DNA from: Fragum whitleyi
Taxonomy: Eukaryota; Mollusca; Bivalvia; Cardiida; Cardiidae
DNA length: 64,000 nt
Assembly (NCBI GenBank): GCA_948146395.1
Contig: OX411543.1
Span: forward strand, 19,238,363-19,302,362
Direction: 5' to 3'
Within the stretch, counting starts at the first letter, position 1, and the number at the start of each line of letters is the position of its first letter. A program made the position numbers and the translations under genes. Shown here piece after piece: positions 43,401 to 48,429 of the stretch. The notes beneath the pieces were generated by a model. That model was not told the origin of the DNA and ran no database searches. It saw only the letters and a program-made list of their open reading frames with translations.

Positions 43401-46005
43401 GTGAGTAAAATCAACACCGATGTAATATTAAAAATATTCAATGGTCTTATTTCATGCGCATGCTCTAGGTTGGGTAAATCTATAAATTCAAAGTCCCTTA
43501 CCAGGAGCCATTTCTTCACTAAACACAATCCCACTTGCCTCTGCTGCCTCTATACAGTGTAGAAGTGCCTTTTCTCTAAGATTGTAGTTGATAAGGGCCC
43601 CAATGGCCCCTATTTTAGCCAGCCCCATCCAGAAGAACACCAAATCTGGACGGTTATCCATTACTAAAGCAACTACATTCCCCTTTCTGATACCAGCTTC
43701 GTAGAAATAATTGGCGATGGCATTGGAATACAGATCTACCTCCTTAAAGATAAAAATATTTCATTTTTAATTCAAAGAATTCAACTTCTGCACAGTAATC
43801 AAACACAGTAAAATTTGCATTGAAGCAACCGATTACATAGAGAGAGACAGGAAGCTTAATCCTTTGCTTGCTGAACCTAGAATATTCTTGCATAGGTAAG
43901 AGGTAAACACATCAATAAGCAATGTCCAGTCTAAAAATTGTCAGGGTTCGACACTAAGGTGAGTCTGGGAGTCTGAGACTCCTTGTTAACCAGTTGGACT
44001 CCTTTGATTTGCAAGTAAGGAGTCCAATTGACCCCAAGGGTTGAAAAGTAATATTTTGATAAACAAACACACAAAAGTTGTTGAAAAAAATTGTTTGCAT
44101 CCTGTATTGTTTTGAGAAAAAACTCTTCTTTGCAAGAATATTGTGAAAAAAGAAGAAATTGCTTATAACAAGCAATTTCTTCTTTTCCACAATGTTCTCC
44201 CATTATGAAAATTTGGGCTCCTTACTTTGAACTTGAACTCATGATTTCATGTGTTAGGGGTCCAATTGACTCCTTAATCTCAGGAGTAAGTGTCTACCCC
44301 TGATAGTCTATACCACCTGATGGTGATGCTCTGATTAATCAAAATAATCGATTAATCAGTTGGTTTGGGCTTCTGATGACAACTATCAATTAAGTAATCT
44401 AATAATCAATCAATCGGTTATTAATGTGTGAAGTCAAGCCATTTAATGTTTTGAAAGATTAATATCACTTGTTAAGTCTTGGTTTCTTCTTATTTTCTGG
44501 TAACATCCTTTGACTTGTGAAAAACAATATATTTTTAACCAACCCTGAGAATGGGCCTACACTTAATAATCAGTGGTAACTGACTACCGATGTTTAAGTG
44601 TAGGTTCATTCCAGATGTGTTAAAGGATACAACTCATAACATTATATTTGTTATATTTTTTTAAAAAAAAAAAAGATAAGCTTTAAAAGATTACTTAGTA
44701 TACCACAGTGTAACTGACTACCGATGTTTAAGTGTAGGTTCATTCCAGATGTGTTAAAGGATACAACACATAACATTATATTTGTTATATTTTTTAGAAA
44801 AAAAGAAATAAGAAGCTTTAAAACATAACTTGGTGTACCACAGTGTACTTTCGATGATTACTGTTTTGATTTCTTAGAAATCTATTGAAGTATTGATCAT
44901 TAGTTGACTGTGCTCTTTGAACTAAACACCGATATCAATTGTGATTTGAAACCGATCACCCACAACTACCACCTGATTTTCCGTTTTAAACCAGAGGAGT
45001 TTAAAGATACAGTCAAACCTGTGTTAGCATCCACCTGTATTCAGCAAGCAACCTGTCTTAAGCAAGCGATGACCTAGTTCCACAATGAACAATTTGCACT
45101 GAAATTGACCTGTATTAAGCAAGCACCTGTCTTAAGCAAGCACTTTTTGAATGTCCCTTGGGTGCTTGCTTAAGACAGGTTTGACTGCTTTTCAAAATAA
45201 ATATTGACACACAATCAGCACATCAAGTTTCTTTGGCACCTTGATTTTTACATTGTGAACAAACGAGTTTCGAAATGTTGCAAAACTATTTCAGGTCCAT
45301 TACCTTAAGTCTCCTGGATTGTGTCTATGAGCTGATCTCAAGCAGTTGAAAGAAAATAGAATTTCATCACAGAAGCTTGAAAAGAATGTTTCACTGTTTT
45401 TAGAACTATTTCATTTGAAAATAAAGTTCTGTGCCCAATATTATAAAACTTTTTTTAAAATCAACTCAGAATTTTACTCAAAGTTTGACTAATAGTTGAG
45501 ATAAATGATATATATCGAGGGTTCGGTGCAAGACCATAGTAAGTGTATATACATTGTATATACACCTACTACAGTATTGCCCAAAACCCATAATATTTCT
45601 GAACAAATGCTTTTCAACTTGTCAGCCCTTGTTAGCCTATATAATAAATTCTATATATGTAAATGCTTTTAAGGCACTTACATAGTTGTATTAGCTCTGC
45701 ACAGAATCTTGTTTTGTAAATTAAAGATTTTGTTCCTTTTTAGAGATCTGATTGTCATAGGTCAAATTCACAAGAAAGATCTACTTAACTGCTGGAAAAA
45801 AAAGCATGACTTTAACAATCCAGACATGTGAATTCCTCATCCATGCAAAAACTATACCTGAAATGTCCATTTCTTTCCTTCATAAATGAAACATGTCTTT
45901 GTTGGAAAGGTGGATGCTGTCTTCTGAAACAATTTTGGGATAGTCATCCCAGTCTTCATGTATTGTCGAACATTCCATTTTAGTGTGAGGAGGACCTGCA
46001 GTGCT
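16254..46005 (-). CDS. SLC27A: Fatty acid transport protein / very-long-chain acyl-CoA synthetase (SLC27A family, FATP1/4-like), 5'-incomplete
   Basis: Eleven coding exons (46005-45858, 43742-43502, 42627-42476, 40255-40186, 38246-38045, 37556-37364, 32964-32824, 31923-31786, 30472-30308, 18366-18217, 16411-16254) join in phase to about 585 residues. Each has AG/GT splice sites. The family (about 620-650 residues) activates long- and very-long-chain fatty acids to acyl-CoA at ER, peroxisomal or plasma membranes and so drives fatty acid uptake. Motifs in order: WTF, VDLYSN, the nucleotide P-loop [35 protein letters not shown], the FATP signature [24 protein letters not shown] and C-terminal TGTHKLQK with the presumed catalytic lysine. 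[12 protein letters not shown] plus [10 protein letters not shown] resembles FATP1/4 more than FATP2/6. About 40-55 N-terminal residues, including the membrane anchor, are missing upstream. There are no stops or frameshifts. The gene is AT-rich like its surroundings. The exact SLC27A paralogue is uncertain. Confidence 0.93.
16617..17460 (+). mobile_element. Hairpin-ended element (AACTAGAA...GGAGCT) with ~150-bp tandem core
   Basis: It starts AACTAGAAAGCCATGAATGG, where AAGCCATGAATGGCTT forms a hairpin, then GAGTCGCTCC. Tandem units contain ATTTTCAAAGTTTCCACTAT, ATCCGATCACAATAA and CACCCAAGGATCATTC. A GCACGCACGGACGC microsatellite is followed by the right end CAGCCAGTGGAGCT, then AAAAATT. A close relative is at 35836-37030. 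In this copy one arm of the right hairpin is mutated (GTGCATTTCAGCC against GTGGCTTTCAGCC). It lies in the last intron of the gene. Confidence 0.8.
17772..18009. repeat. GAGCCTGTGTGTGACATTT-family TIR MITE
   Basis: The ends GAGCCTGTGTGTGACATTTC and GAAATCTCAGGAATAGGCTC are inverted, the right one decayed. It contains GACTCTGGTCAGACAGTG near 17920 and CCAGAGTC near 17954, the same hairpin as in 15981-16218. Confidence 0.7.
18217..18366 (-). CDS. SLC27A: SLC27A exon: C-terminal subdomain, SYARPLFIR
   Basis: 150 nt encoding [36 protein letters not shown] and [10 protein letters not shown](G/D)(R/K)AGMAA and (P/A)SYARP.F(I/L)R are conserved in FATPs. It follows a 12-kb intron that is full of repeats. 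Acceptor TTTCAG|GC; donor ACAG|GTATGA. Confidence 0.96.
18460..18860 (-). repeat. TACAGTAAAACTTGT-family element, reverse orientation
   Basis: It contains AAGTGACC / TAAGTGACCA words, the central TTAGAATCATCTCAATGAGACAATTCT palindrome (about 18668-18694) and the inverted end ACATTTTACTGTA. This is the same architecture as 33706-34062 in reverse. Left boundary approximate. Confidence 0.5.
19376..19393 (+). repeat. Poly-C run
   Basis: About 18 consecutive C, unusual in this AT-rich setting, next to an A-rich run. This is a likely assembly or length-polymorphism site. Confidence 0.85.
19413..19577 (+). repeat. Short TIR element, TACAGTCAAATCTGTG family
   Basis: It runs from TACAGTCAAATCTGTGTGAGC to CCAACTGTA, with internal CAGCGGCCAA / GCGGCCACTC words. 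It is related to the elements at 594-765 and 29991-30072. Confidence 0.55.
19578..24642. other. Intron sequence (large intron before the SYARP exon), no gene seen
   Basis: AT-rich, mostly low-repeat sequence inside the 12-kb intron. It contains short palindromes (RFX-like site at 19986-19999, TGACGTCA at about 22470) and a stretch at about 20570-20790 related to 32000-32240 (GAACAACAAAAGCTTAATTTTCAC and neighbouring text). Short open frames here show no domain features. Confidence 0.6.
19986..19999. promoter_or_regulatory. RFX X-box-like palindrome
   Basis: GTTGCCATGGCAAC is a perfect 14-bp match to the symmetric X-box bound by RFX factors. A near match, GTTGCCATGGTTAC, lies at about 20153. 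Both sit in a local ~300-bp semi-duplicated stretch (TGCAATGAGA shared), so they may be repeat-borne rather than a real enhancer. Confidence 0.3.
24652..25648. mobile_element. Long-TIR DNA element, 997 bp, with TTTCCAATG target duplication
   Basis: The TIRs of about 104 bp (24652-24755 and 25545-25648) are built from GGACAAAAGCCCACT sub-repeats in matching order and near-identical sequence. The 9 bases TTTCCAATG lie directly outside both ends (24643-24651 and 25649-25657). The interior is AT-rich without a transposase. Long TIRs plus a 9-bp duplication fit a Mutator-like (MULE) non-autonomous element; that class assignment is inferred. It sits in the large SLC27A intron. Confidence 0.85.
25658..26900. 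other. Intron sequence, no gene seen
   Basis: AT-rich with a poly-A run near 26564-26581. The phrase TTGACGGGGCGTGGTT occurs at about 24628 and 25737, flanking the MULE-like element, so the element landed in a locally duplicated stretch. Confidence 0.5.
26901..26973 (-). tRNA. tRNA-like relic with intact A and B box motifs
   Basis: On the minus strand TAGCGCAAGTGG fits a pol III A box and GGTTCGAATCC is a perfect B box, with 73 nt overall spacing typical of a tRNA. The 3' arm TCGGCCC has no complement at the 5' end (GTATGCA), and the anticodon stem pairs poorly around CTGCGAA. It is most likely a tRNA pseudogene or tRNA-derived SINE head, not a working tRNA. Confidence 0.5.
26974..28888. other. 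Intron sequence, no gene seen
   Basis: AT-rich. Two short related phrases, CACGAGTGACGTCCCTTTCATGT followed by GAAAGGC, occur near 28188 and 28371, a local ~180-bp duplication. No protein-like frame is visible. Confidence 0.5.
28889..29076 (+). mobile_element. Minimal hairpin-ended element, 188 bp
   Basis: The left end AACAAGAG is followed by a TGTCA-CTGTAAGA-TGACA hairpin. A GGACGGACGGACAGAC microsatellite runs from about 28975 to 29041. The right hairpin ATGCCTCC-CTATC-GGGGGCAT is flush with the end and followed by AAAAAG. It has no tandem core, so it shows the minimal parts of the family: left motif, microsatellite and terminal hairpin. Confidence 0.8.
29645..29893 (+). pseudogene. CENP-B/Tigger-type helix-turn-helix fragment
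   Basis: The frame reads [18 protein letters not shown], then [20 protein letters not shown] and [10 protein letters not shown]. This matches the N-terminal HTH (Psq/CENP-B-N type) of pogo/Tigger transposases and their domesticated relatives: R..LSL.DKV.(V/I)I..L..G.S...(I/L)A..FGV..(T/S).V..I...K..IL. There is no DDE catalytic domain after it; the frame diverges and stops at 29893. It lies antisense in an SLC27A intron. It is probably a decayed transposon or retrocopy, though an exon of an unrelated nested gene cannot be excluded. Confidence 0.55.
29991..30072 (+). repeat. Small foldback repeat with CAGCAGCCAATCTGTG
   Basis: ACTGTGAACAGCAGCCAATCTGTGTACAGCAGCCAA is mirrored by TTGACTGGCTGCTGTACACAGATTCGACTGTA. 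It is an 82-bp near-palindrome of the TACAGTC.AA.CTGTG family. Confidence 0.7.
30308..30472 (-). CDS. SLC27A: SLC27A exon: FATP signature [13 protein letters not shown]
   Basis: 165 nt encoding [38 protein letters not shown] and [20 protein letters not shown](K/R)GENV(S/A)T is the motif that separates FATPs from other acyl-CoA synthetases, and it includes the hinge aspartate/arginine. Acceptor CCTCAG|GT; donor CCAG|GTAAGA. Confidence 0.97.
30527..30650. repeat. Partial GAGCCTGTG-family MITE
   Basis: The left end GAGCCTGTGCATGACATTCC and the internal GACTCTGACCAGCCTGTGCC / GACCAGAGTCTTC hairpin are present. No right end is found. Confidence 0.5.
30699..31053 (-). repeat. TIR element, CAGGGGTGTGGAATTCCC family
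   Basis: In minus orientation it begins CAGGGGTGTGGAATTCCC and ends (plus-strand 30699) with the decayed complement CAGGATTGTGGAAATAG. Internal words ACTTGTCC and GACAAGT repeat, and there is an AATGCTGAATTC/GAATTCAGCATT hairpin near 30840. Its sister copy is 38899-39239. Confidence 0.65.
31054..31785. other. Intron sequence, no gene seen
   Basis: AT-rich intron between the FATP-signature exon and the FDGY exon. Contains GACTGATGGACTGAGCAGACTGATT-like words near 31396 from a decayed hairpin MITE. No coding signal. Confidence 0.5.
31786..31923 (-). CDS. SLC27A: SLC27A exon: GEPGEL / FDGY segment
   Basis: 138 nt encoding [32 protein letters not shown] and [12 protein letters not shown]. It matches the family's GE.G.L.G.I....P...FDGY and VF..GD.(Y/A) regions. 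Acceptor TTTAAAG|GG; donor ACTG|GTGAGG. Confidence 0.94.
32007..32069. repeat. Inverted repeat, 23-bp perfect arms
   Basis: AACAACAAAAGCTATATTTTCAC and its exact complement flank GAGTAGCGGGACCACGA. The surrounding 31990-32240 is related to 20570-20790 in the other orientation, so this is a dispersed foldback-type element. The 20.7 kb copy retains only one arm (AACAACAAAAGCTTAATTTTCAC). Confidence 0.75.
32242..32823. other. Intron sequence, no gene seen
   Basis: AT-rich sequence between two SLC27A exons. No repeat boundary or coding frame is recognised. Confidence 0.45.
32824..32964 (-). CDS. SLC27A: SLC27A exon: IGACGF..RI segment
   Basis: 141 nt encoding [19 protein letters not shown], then [10 protein letters not shown] and a short divergent stretch to KAKPG. 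GACGF.(S/T)RI..(F/V)YP is shared with FATP1/4. Acceptor CTTCCAG|TT; donor CCAG|GTCAGT. Open frame upstream of the acceptor is intronic. Confidence 0.94.
32965..33705. other. Intron sequence, no gene seen
   Basis: AT-rich. The open frame that runs upstream of the 32964 acceptor is intronic read-through, not coding. Confidence 0.5.
33706..34062 (+). repeat. TACAGTAAAACTTGTG-family element with central palindrome
   Basis: It begins TACAGTAAAACTTGTGTTAAG and contains GCGACCACTTAAG, GGTCGCTTAATAC and TGGTCGCTTAATAG words. A perfect hairpin sits at about 33873-33913 (AACCCATTAGAATCGTCT-TATTG-AGACGATTCTAATGGGTT). The right end lies near GCTCGAGCAATATCGCCTGTA. Of the copies here it is the best preserved. 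Confidence 0.7.
34146..34374 (-). mobile_element. piggyBac-type MITE, reverse orientation
   Basis: TTAACCCTTTCCTG at the left and CAGCAAAGGGTTAA at the right, TTAA on both sides, 229 bp. It carries the AAATGCTTGTTAGAAGCAATTT hairpin. Same family as 8263-8490, 13917-14147 and 14432-14656. Confidence 0.88.
34690..37142 (+). mobile_element. Hairpin-ended element with ~120-bp tandem core, host of a nested insertion
   Basis: The left end AACAAGAG is followed by the hairpin AGGGCCA-TAG-TGGCCCT and CGCTCACCTGAG. About eight units carry TTGACCCCACTTGACCCA and TTCCAGGTTGATTGAGC. A GACGGACGACGG microsatellite comes before the right hairpin AGCTCACCT...AGGTGAGCT, flush at 37142 and followed by AAAAAGC. 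It is interrupted at 35836-37030. It ends 222 bp from the YGATEGN exon. Confidence 0.85.
35836..37030 (+). mobile_element. Hairpin-ended element nested inside 34690-37142
   Basis: AACTAGAAAGCCATGAATGG at the left; right hairpin TGGCT-TTC-AGCCA within AGC...GCT, flush at 37030 and followed by AAAAATG. Removing it restores the host tandem unit (GATATCCCA + AAAAATGTGGCCTCTAGAG, compare GATTGAGCAAAAAATATGG in other units). Its core has five or more ~150-bp units, more than the relative at 16617-17460. Confidence 0.88.
37364..37556 (-). CDS. SLC27A: SLC27A exon: YGATEGN motif
   Basis: 193 nt encoding [42 protein letters not shown] and [24 protein letters not shown] and GNGL(Q/R)P.(L/I)W are signature FATP blocks. 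YGATEGN corresponds to the A5 (Y-G-x-T-E) adenylation motif. Acceptor TCTACAG|GCT; donor ATAA|GTAAGT. Confidence 0.96.
37557..38044. other. Intron with hairpin MITE fragment
   Basis: Contains AGATATTGCTTTTAGTAAAGCAATTTCTTC (about 37899), a copy of the shared GAAATTGCTT hairpin module, and GATCAGCCTGCACAG..CAGCCTAATCTGAG near 37651, another dispersed hairpin. No coding sequence. Confidence 0.55.
38045..38246 (-). CDS. SLC27A: SLC27A exon: [10 protein letters not shown] segment
   Basis: 202 nt encoding [20 protein letters not shown] then [20 protein letters not shown] and [23 protein letters not shown] and KFSASRFW(D/E)D are FATP-typical and form part of the adenylation core. Acceptor TTACAG|GTTT; donor ACT|GTAAGT. 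Confidence 0.95.
38247..38898. other. Intron sequence, no gene seen
   Basis: AT-rich. The frame continuing upstream of the 38246 acceptor is read-through. Contains ACAATCATTTAAATGATTGT, a short perfect palindrome, near 38410. Confidence 0.5.
38899..39239 (+). repeat. TIR element, CAGGGGTGTGGAATTCCC family
   Basis: The ends CAGGGGTGTGGAATTCC and CATATTTCCACACCCCTG are inverted. TCAAAG occurs next to both ends, but out of register by one, so the target duplication is unclear. It has the internal hairpin GAAAATGTTGTGTTATAGCATTTTC. A second, outer pair of similar ends (CAGGGATGTGG at about 38822, GGGAATTCCACCTCC near 39745) suggests one member nested in another. Confidence 0.6.
39240..40185. other. 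Intron sequence, no gene seen
   Basis: AT-rich. It probably includes the right part of an outer CAGGGATGTGG element ending near 39755. No coding signal. Confidence 0.45.
40186..40255 (-). CDS. SLC27A: SLC27A exon: ATP/AMP P-loop microexon
   Basis: 70 nt encoding [30 protein letters not shown] is the universal phosphate-binding signature of the AMP-binding (ANL) superfamily. Acceptor ATTTCAG|AT; donor CTAG|GTAAGG. It is too short to show up as an open frame of its own. Confidence 0.95.
40955..41060. repeat. Decayed copy of the foldback element at 51823-51920
   Basis: TTGAGGTATGAAACTAAAAATC and TAATCACACTGTATGA are mirrored by GTGTGATAAGGTTTTTAGTGTCATACCTG. It has the same word order as the nearly perfect foldback at 51823-51920. 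Confidence 0.7.
41618..41856. repeat. GAGCCTGTGTGTGACATTT-family TIR MITE with ATTTAA flanks
   Basis: GAGTCTGTGTGTGTGACATT at the left, TTGTCACGCACAGGCTC at the right, with ATTTAAT before and ATTTAAC after. This is a possible 6-7-bp target duplication. The internal hairpin CTCTAGTCAGACAGTG is partly decayed. Confidence 0.72.
42476..42627 (-). CDS. SLC27A: SLC27A exon: variable segment before the P-loop
   Basis: About 152-153 nt, [20 protein letters not shown]...[15 protein letters not shown]...VSKF. The acceptor is ACACAG|CTGT and the donor GTAAG. The phrase LDPLLEKSP matches the family's ALDPLL region. Phase requires one nucleotide to carry into the next exon (T-D-K-L-F), so the donor-end coordinate may be off by one. 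Confidence 0.85.
42628..43501. other. Intron sequence with dispersed hairpin words
   Basis: Contains GATTAGCCTGCACATATGTGCAGTCTGATC near 42715, a hairpin also seen at about 42365 and 37651. Otherwise AT-rich and without coding signal. Confidence 0.5.
43502..43742 (-). CDS. SLC27A: SLC27A exon: AMP-binding N-subdomain
   Basis: 241 nt, from [13 protein letters not shown] through [17 protein letters not shown] to [17 protein letters not shown]. These are hallmark FATP phrases (YSN..AN, NRP, GLAKIG, LINYNLR). The acceptor TTTAAG|GAG is in phase 0 after WTFQ. The donor CCTG|GTAAGG is in phase 1. Confidence 0.93.
43942..44302 (+). mobile_element. TIR element, CAGGGTTCGACACTAA family
   Basis: The ends CAGGGTTCGACACTAAGG and AAGTGTCTACCCCTG are inverted. 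It has a perfect internal hairpin, AAGAAGAAATTGCTT-ATAAC-AAGCAATTTCTTCTT. Sister copy 15412-15818. The words GGAGTC / GACTCC recur inside. No target duplication is evident. Confidence 0.68.
44303..45007. other. Intron with a local tandem duplication
   Basis: GTAACTGACTACCGATGTTTAAGTGTAGGTTCATTCC occurs at about 44575 and 44710, a ~135-bp tandem duplication ending in TTGTTATATTTTTTA plus A-rich text. Otherwise AT-rich. Confidence 0.65.
45008..45188 (+). repeat. Short TIR element with AAGCAAGC words, second copy
   Basis: ACAGTCAAACCTGTGTTAGC at the left and CTTAAGACAGGTTTGACTG at the right. It is closely similar to 594-765. TTAAGCAAGC and its complement recur inside. Confidence 0.78.
45189..45857. 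other. Intron sequence, no gene seen
   Basis: AT-rich. A short palindromic patch TGTATATACATTGTATATACA lies near 45544. No coding signal. Confidence 0.5.
45858..46005 (-). CDS. SLC27A: SLC27A exon (first one seen): linker after membrane anchor, WTF motif
   Basis: 148 nt, encoding [10 protein letters not shown]...[24 protein letters not shown]. This matches the FATP region just after the N-terminal membrane segment and ends in the conserved WTF. The acceptor is TTTTTTCAG at 46006-46014, with an alternative AG two bases further in. The donor is CAG|GTATAG. It opens with one nucleotide completing a codon from an upstream exon, so it cannot be the first coding exon. Confidence 0.9.
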
Positions 46006-46960
46006 CTGAAAAAAGGATGTTTTAAATCATAAAAGCAGCCAAATTACTAGATCTGTTGCAAAGCAAAGTAATACCCCCACGAGCACTTTGTCAAAGTTAC
46101 ATAAACAGTTTTGGATAAAGTTCTTAACTTCTATTGTGACCTTGGCCTTTAAGACCAAAAACAAAAGTGCAGCTCCTTGGGTTGTGGGCAATAATTGTTC
46201 AAAGTTTAATGATTCTAGGTAACTTTGTTCTTGAGTTAGAGTCCCAAAAAGTCAACGGATGAATGGGCAGACATAAAATTTCTGTGCTAACATAGCCCAC
46301 CATCCTTTTGGTAGTTTAAATTTGGAGATTAAATATTTCACAACATAAGCAAGCATTACATGGACAGAAATCTGTACACAGAAACTCTCCATTATAGCAC
46401 TATCGATGGGGTCTAAGAAATAAAGCAGTGCTCAAATGGTGTGGAGTTAGGGCGCTAACGTCTGACCACCTATTTTGACAATCACCGATTTAGACACCGT
46501 AACAATTTTGATCCCTCCTGGGTAAGATTTTTTCCCATTAACTTTAATATTGTCTATAACTGTTTATCAACATTGCTTGCACCATTTAGAAACTAGAACT
46601 TGTCCCTGAATGTGACTTGATACTCCGGTAAGTGCTTTCAGAGAATGAGATACCTGTTGATAATGGGAACTTAAGCAAATAAAGTTGATTCAATGGAACT
46701 GAAAAATCTTCAATACATGATCAATATGTCATAAGTAATTGACTATAACAAGTGCTTTCAGGGAACGATTTACAATGGGATTTAAGCAAGTACTAATTAT
46801 TCAATGTTTCCCTATAAGATTACTCTATTTCATATCGTTTGAGAGGTCCTGAACAACACATCATCCATTATTATATTTTCTATGAAAGGTCCTGGAAAGT
46901 AATAAACTAAATTTTTATATAAAGTTTCACAACTTCTAAATGACAACCAAAGTAGATGCT
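46006..46960. other. Upstream intron or flank; N-terminal SLC27A exon not found
   Basis: Contains decayed AAGTGCTTTCAG..GAAC words repeated at about 46632 and 46750, from a short TIR element. No minus-strand frame with a start codon, a hydrophobic segment and a donor was recognised here. Confidence 0.5.
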
Positions 46961-47716
46961 AAATTTAAGGGCAGATAATTCTCAAACCTGAGGGAATGGA
47001 GACCTCAAAATTGATTCTTGTAAAACTTCAACGTGTGAAAAATGCTTGTATAAAATTTCAAAGGTTTTGAAGGAAAACTGAAGGAGGAGTTTGTGACACA
47101 AATGTTACTAGTATATGTGTACAAAAAGAATAAAATGTCTTAAGTTCAAGGGCAGATAATTATTGAACCAGGAGGGAATTGAGACCTCAAAATTGCTTCT
47201 TGTAAAACTTCAACATGGGAAAAAGGTTTGCATAAAATTTCAAAGCTTTTGAAGGACAACTGAAGGAGGAGTTAGCGACACAAAATTACTAGTATATGTG
47301 CATGAAAAGAAACAAAATGTCTTAGTTCAAGGCAGATAATTCTTGAACCAGGAGGAGTTGGGACCTCAAAATTGCGCCTTGCAAATTTTCAACATCTGAT
47401 AAATGTTTGTATAAAATTTCAAAGCCGTTGAAGGAAAACTGAAGGAGGAGTTTGCAACACAAAATAACTACATGTAGTTTATGTTTACAAAAAGAATAAA
47501 ATGTTTTAAGTTCAAGGGCAGATTATTCTTGAACCAGGAGGGGTTGGGCTCTCAAAATTGTGTCCTGCAAAACTTCGACATGTGAAAAATGATTGTGTAA
47601 ATTTTCAAAGCTTTTGAAGGAAAACTGAAGGAGAAGTTTGTGACACAAAAATTACTAGTATGTGTACAAAAAGAATAAAATGTGTTAAGTTCCAGGACAG
47701 ACAGACAGACAGACAG
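46961..47716. repeat. Tandem core, about 4 x 183 bp, ending in a CAGA microsatellite
   Basis: Units share GGGCAGATAATTCT, GACCTCAAAATTG, TTTTGAAGGAAAACTGAAGG and TACAAAAAGAATAAAATGT, with spacing of about 180-185 bp. The array runs into CAGACAGACAGACAGAC at about 47698-47716. This is the usual core-plus-microsatellite layout of the pearl-like family, but no clean AACAAGAG or hairpin end was located. The 22-bp-periodic palindrome cluster follows directly. Confidence 0.75.
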
Positions 47717-47728
47717 GGTTAGGGACCT

Positions 47729-47785
47729 TAGGCGATGCCTAGAGTCACTCTAGGCATCGCCTAAAGTGACTCTAGGCGATGCCTA
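47729..47785. repeat. Alternating inverted triplet of the satellite core TAGGCGATGCCTA
   Basis: Three copies of the 13-mer start at 47729 (+), 47751 (-) and 47773 (+), exactly 22 bp apart, separated by GAGTCACTC and AAGTGACTC. 47729-47763 is a perfect palindrome with 17-bp arms around one C. 47751-47785 is palindromic with one mismatch. The same 13-mer is the core of every satellite monomer at 48.4-49.9 and 56.0-62.2 kb, but nothing else of the monomer is present here. Confidence 0.95.
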
Positions 47786-48429
47786 GAGTAAACGTATTTT
47801 CCCGATACCTTTAAAATACACCCTTTGCCTTTTATGGAAATGACTTTAACTTATTTTATACCTACAAATCTATGAAATTTAAGGTAGTTCAAACTGTTTT
47901 TTCATCTGTCCGTCTGCGTCTGTCCATCCAAAATCGTTGGTCTGACCGTCTGTCTGACTGACGGATCCAGAAAAAATTTCAAGTTTTTTAATAGTTCAAA
48001 CGCTTATTTTATACGGTCGGTTGGCAACTAAAACAGATTAATTACAGTTTTGAAATGACGTTTTTCCGATGTTTTCGATACACCACACCAATATTCATAT
48101 CGTCGGTAGACGAAAAAAAGGTCATAACCACAGTCGAATAAGCAGTCGTTTGGAACGACTGGTTGCCAGTTACTGTTGTCAATGATTGTTTTACAACCAA
48201 TTATTTTTCCTGACTGTCTGCAATTCTCCTCAAATATCTAAATATTAAATAACAACTATTTTGTTTTGAAAATCATTTGCTTTGCCTTTTTAATCGAATT
48301 CAATCTAACATAAGCACCTCGATTTCAAATATTAATGCGATGCTAAGAGTAGATTGAAAAATCAGACAGTTCAATTCATTGTTTTAACCTGATTTTACAA
48401 TAACGAGCTGTGAATCATGTAAATGCTAA

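Noticed and set aside
47714..47726. GGGTTAGGGA resembling telomere repeats
   Set aside because: Only about one and a half TTAGGG units, next to a CAGA microsatellite; not a telomeric array.
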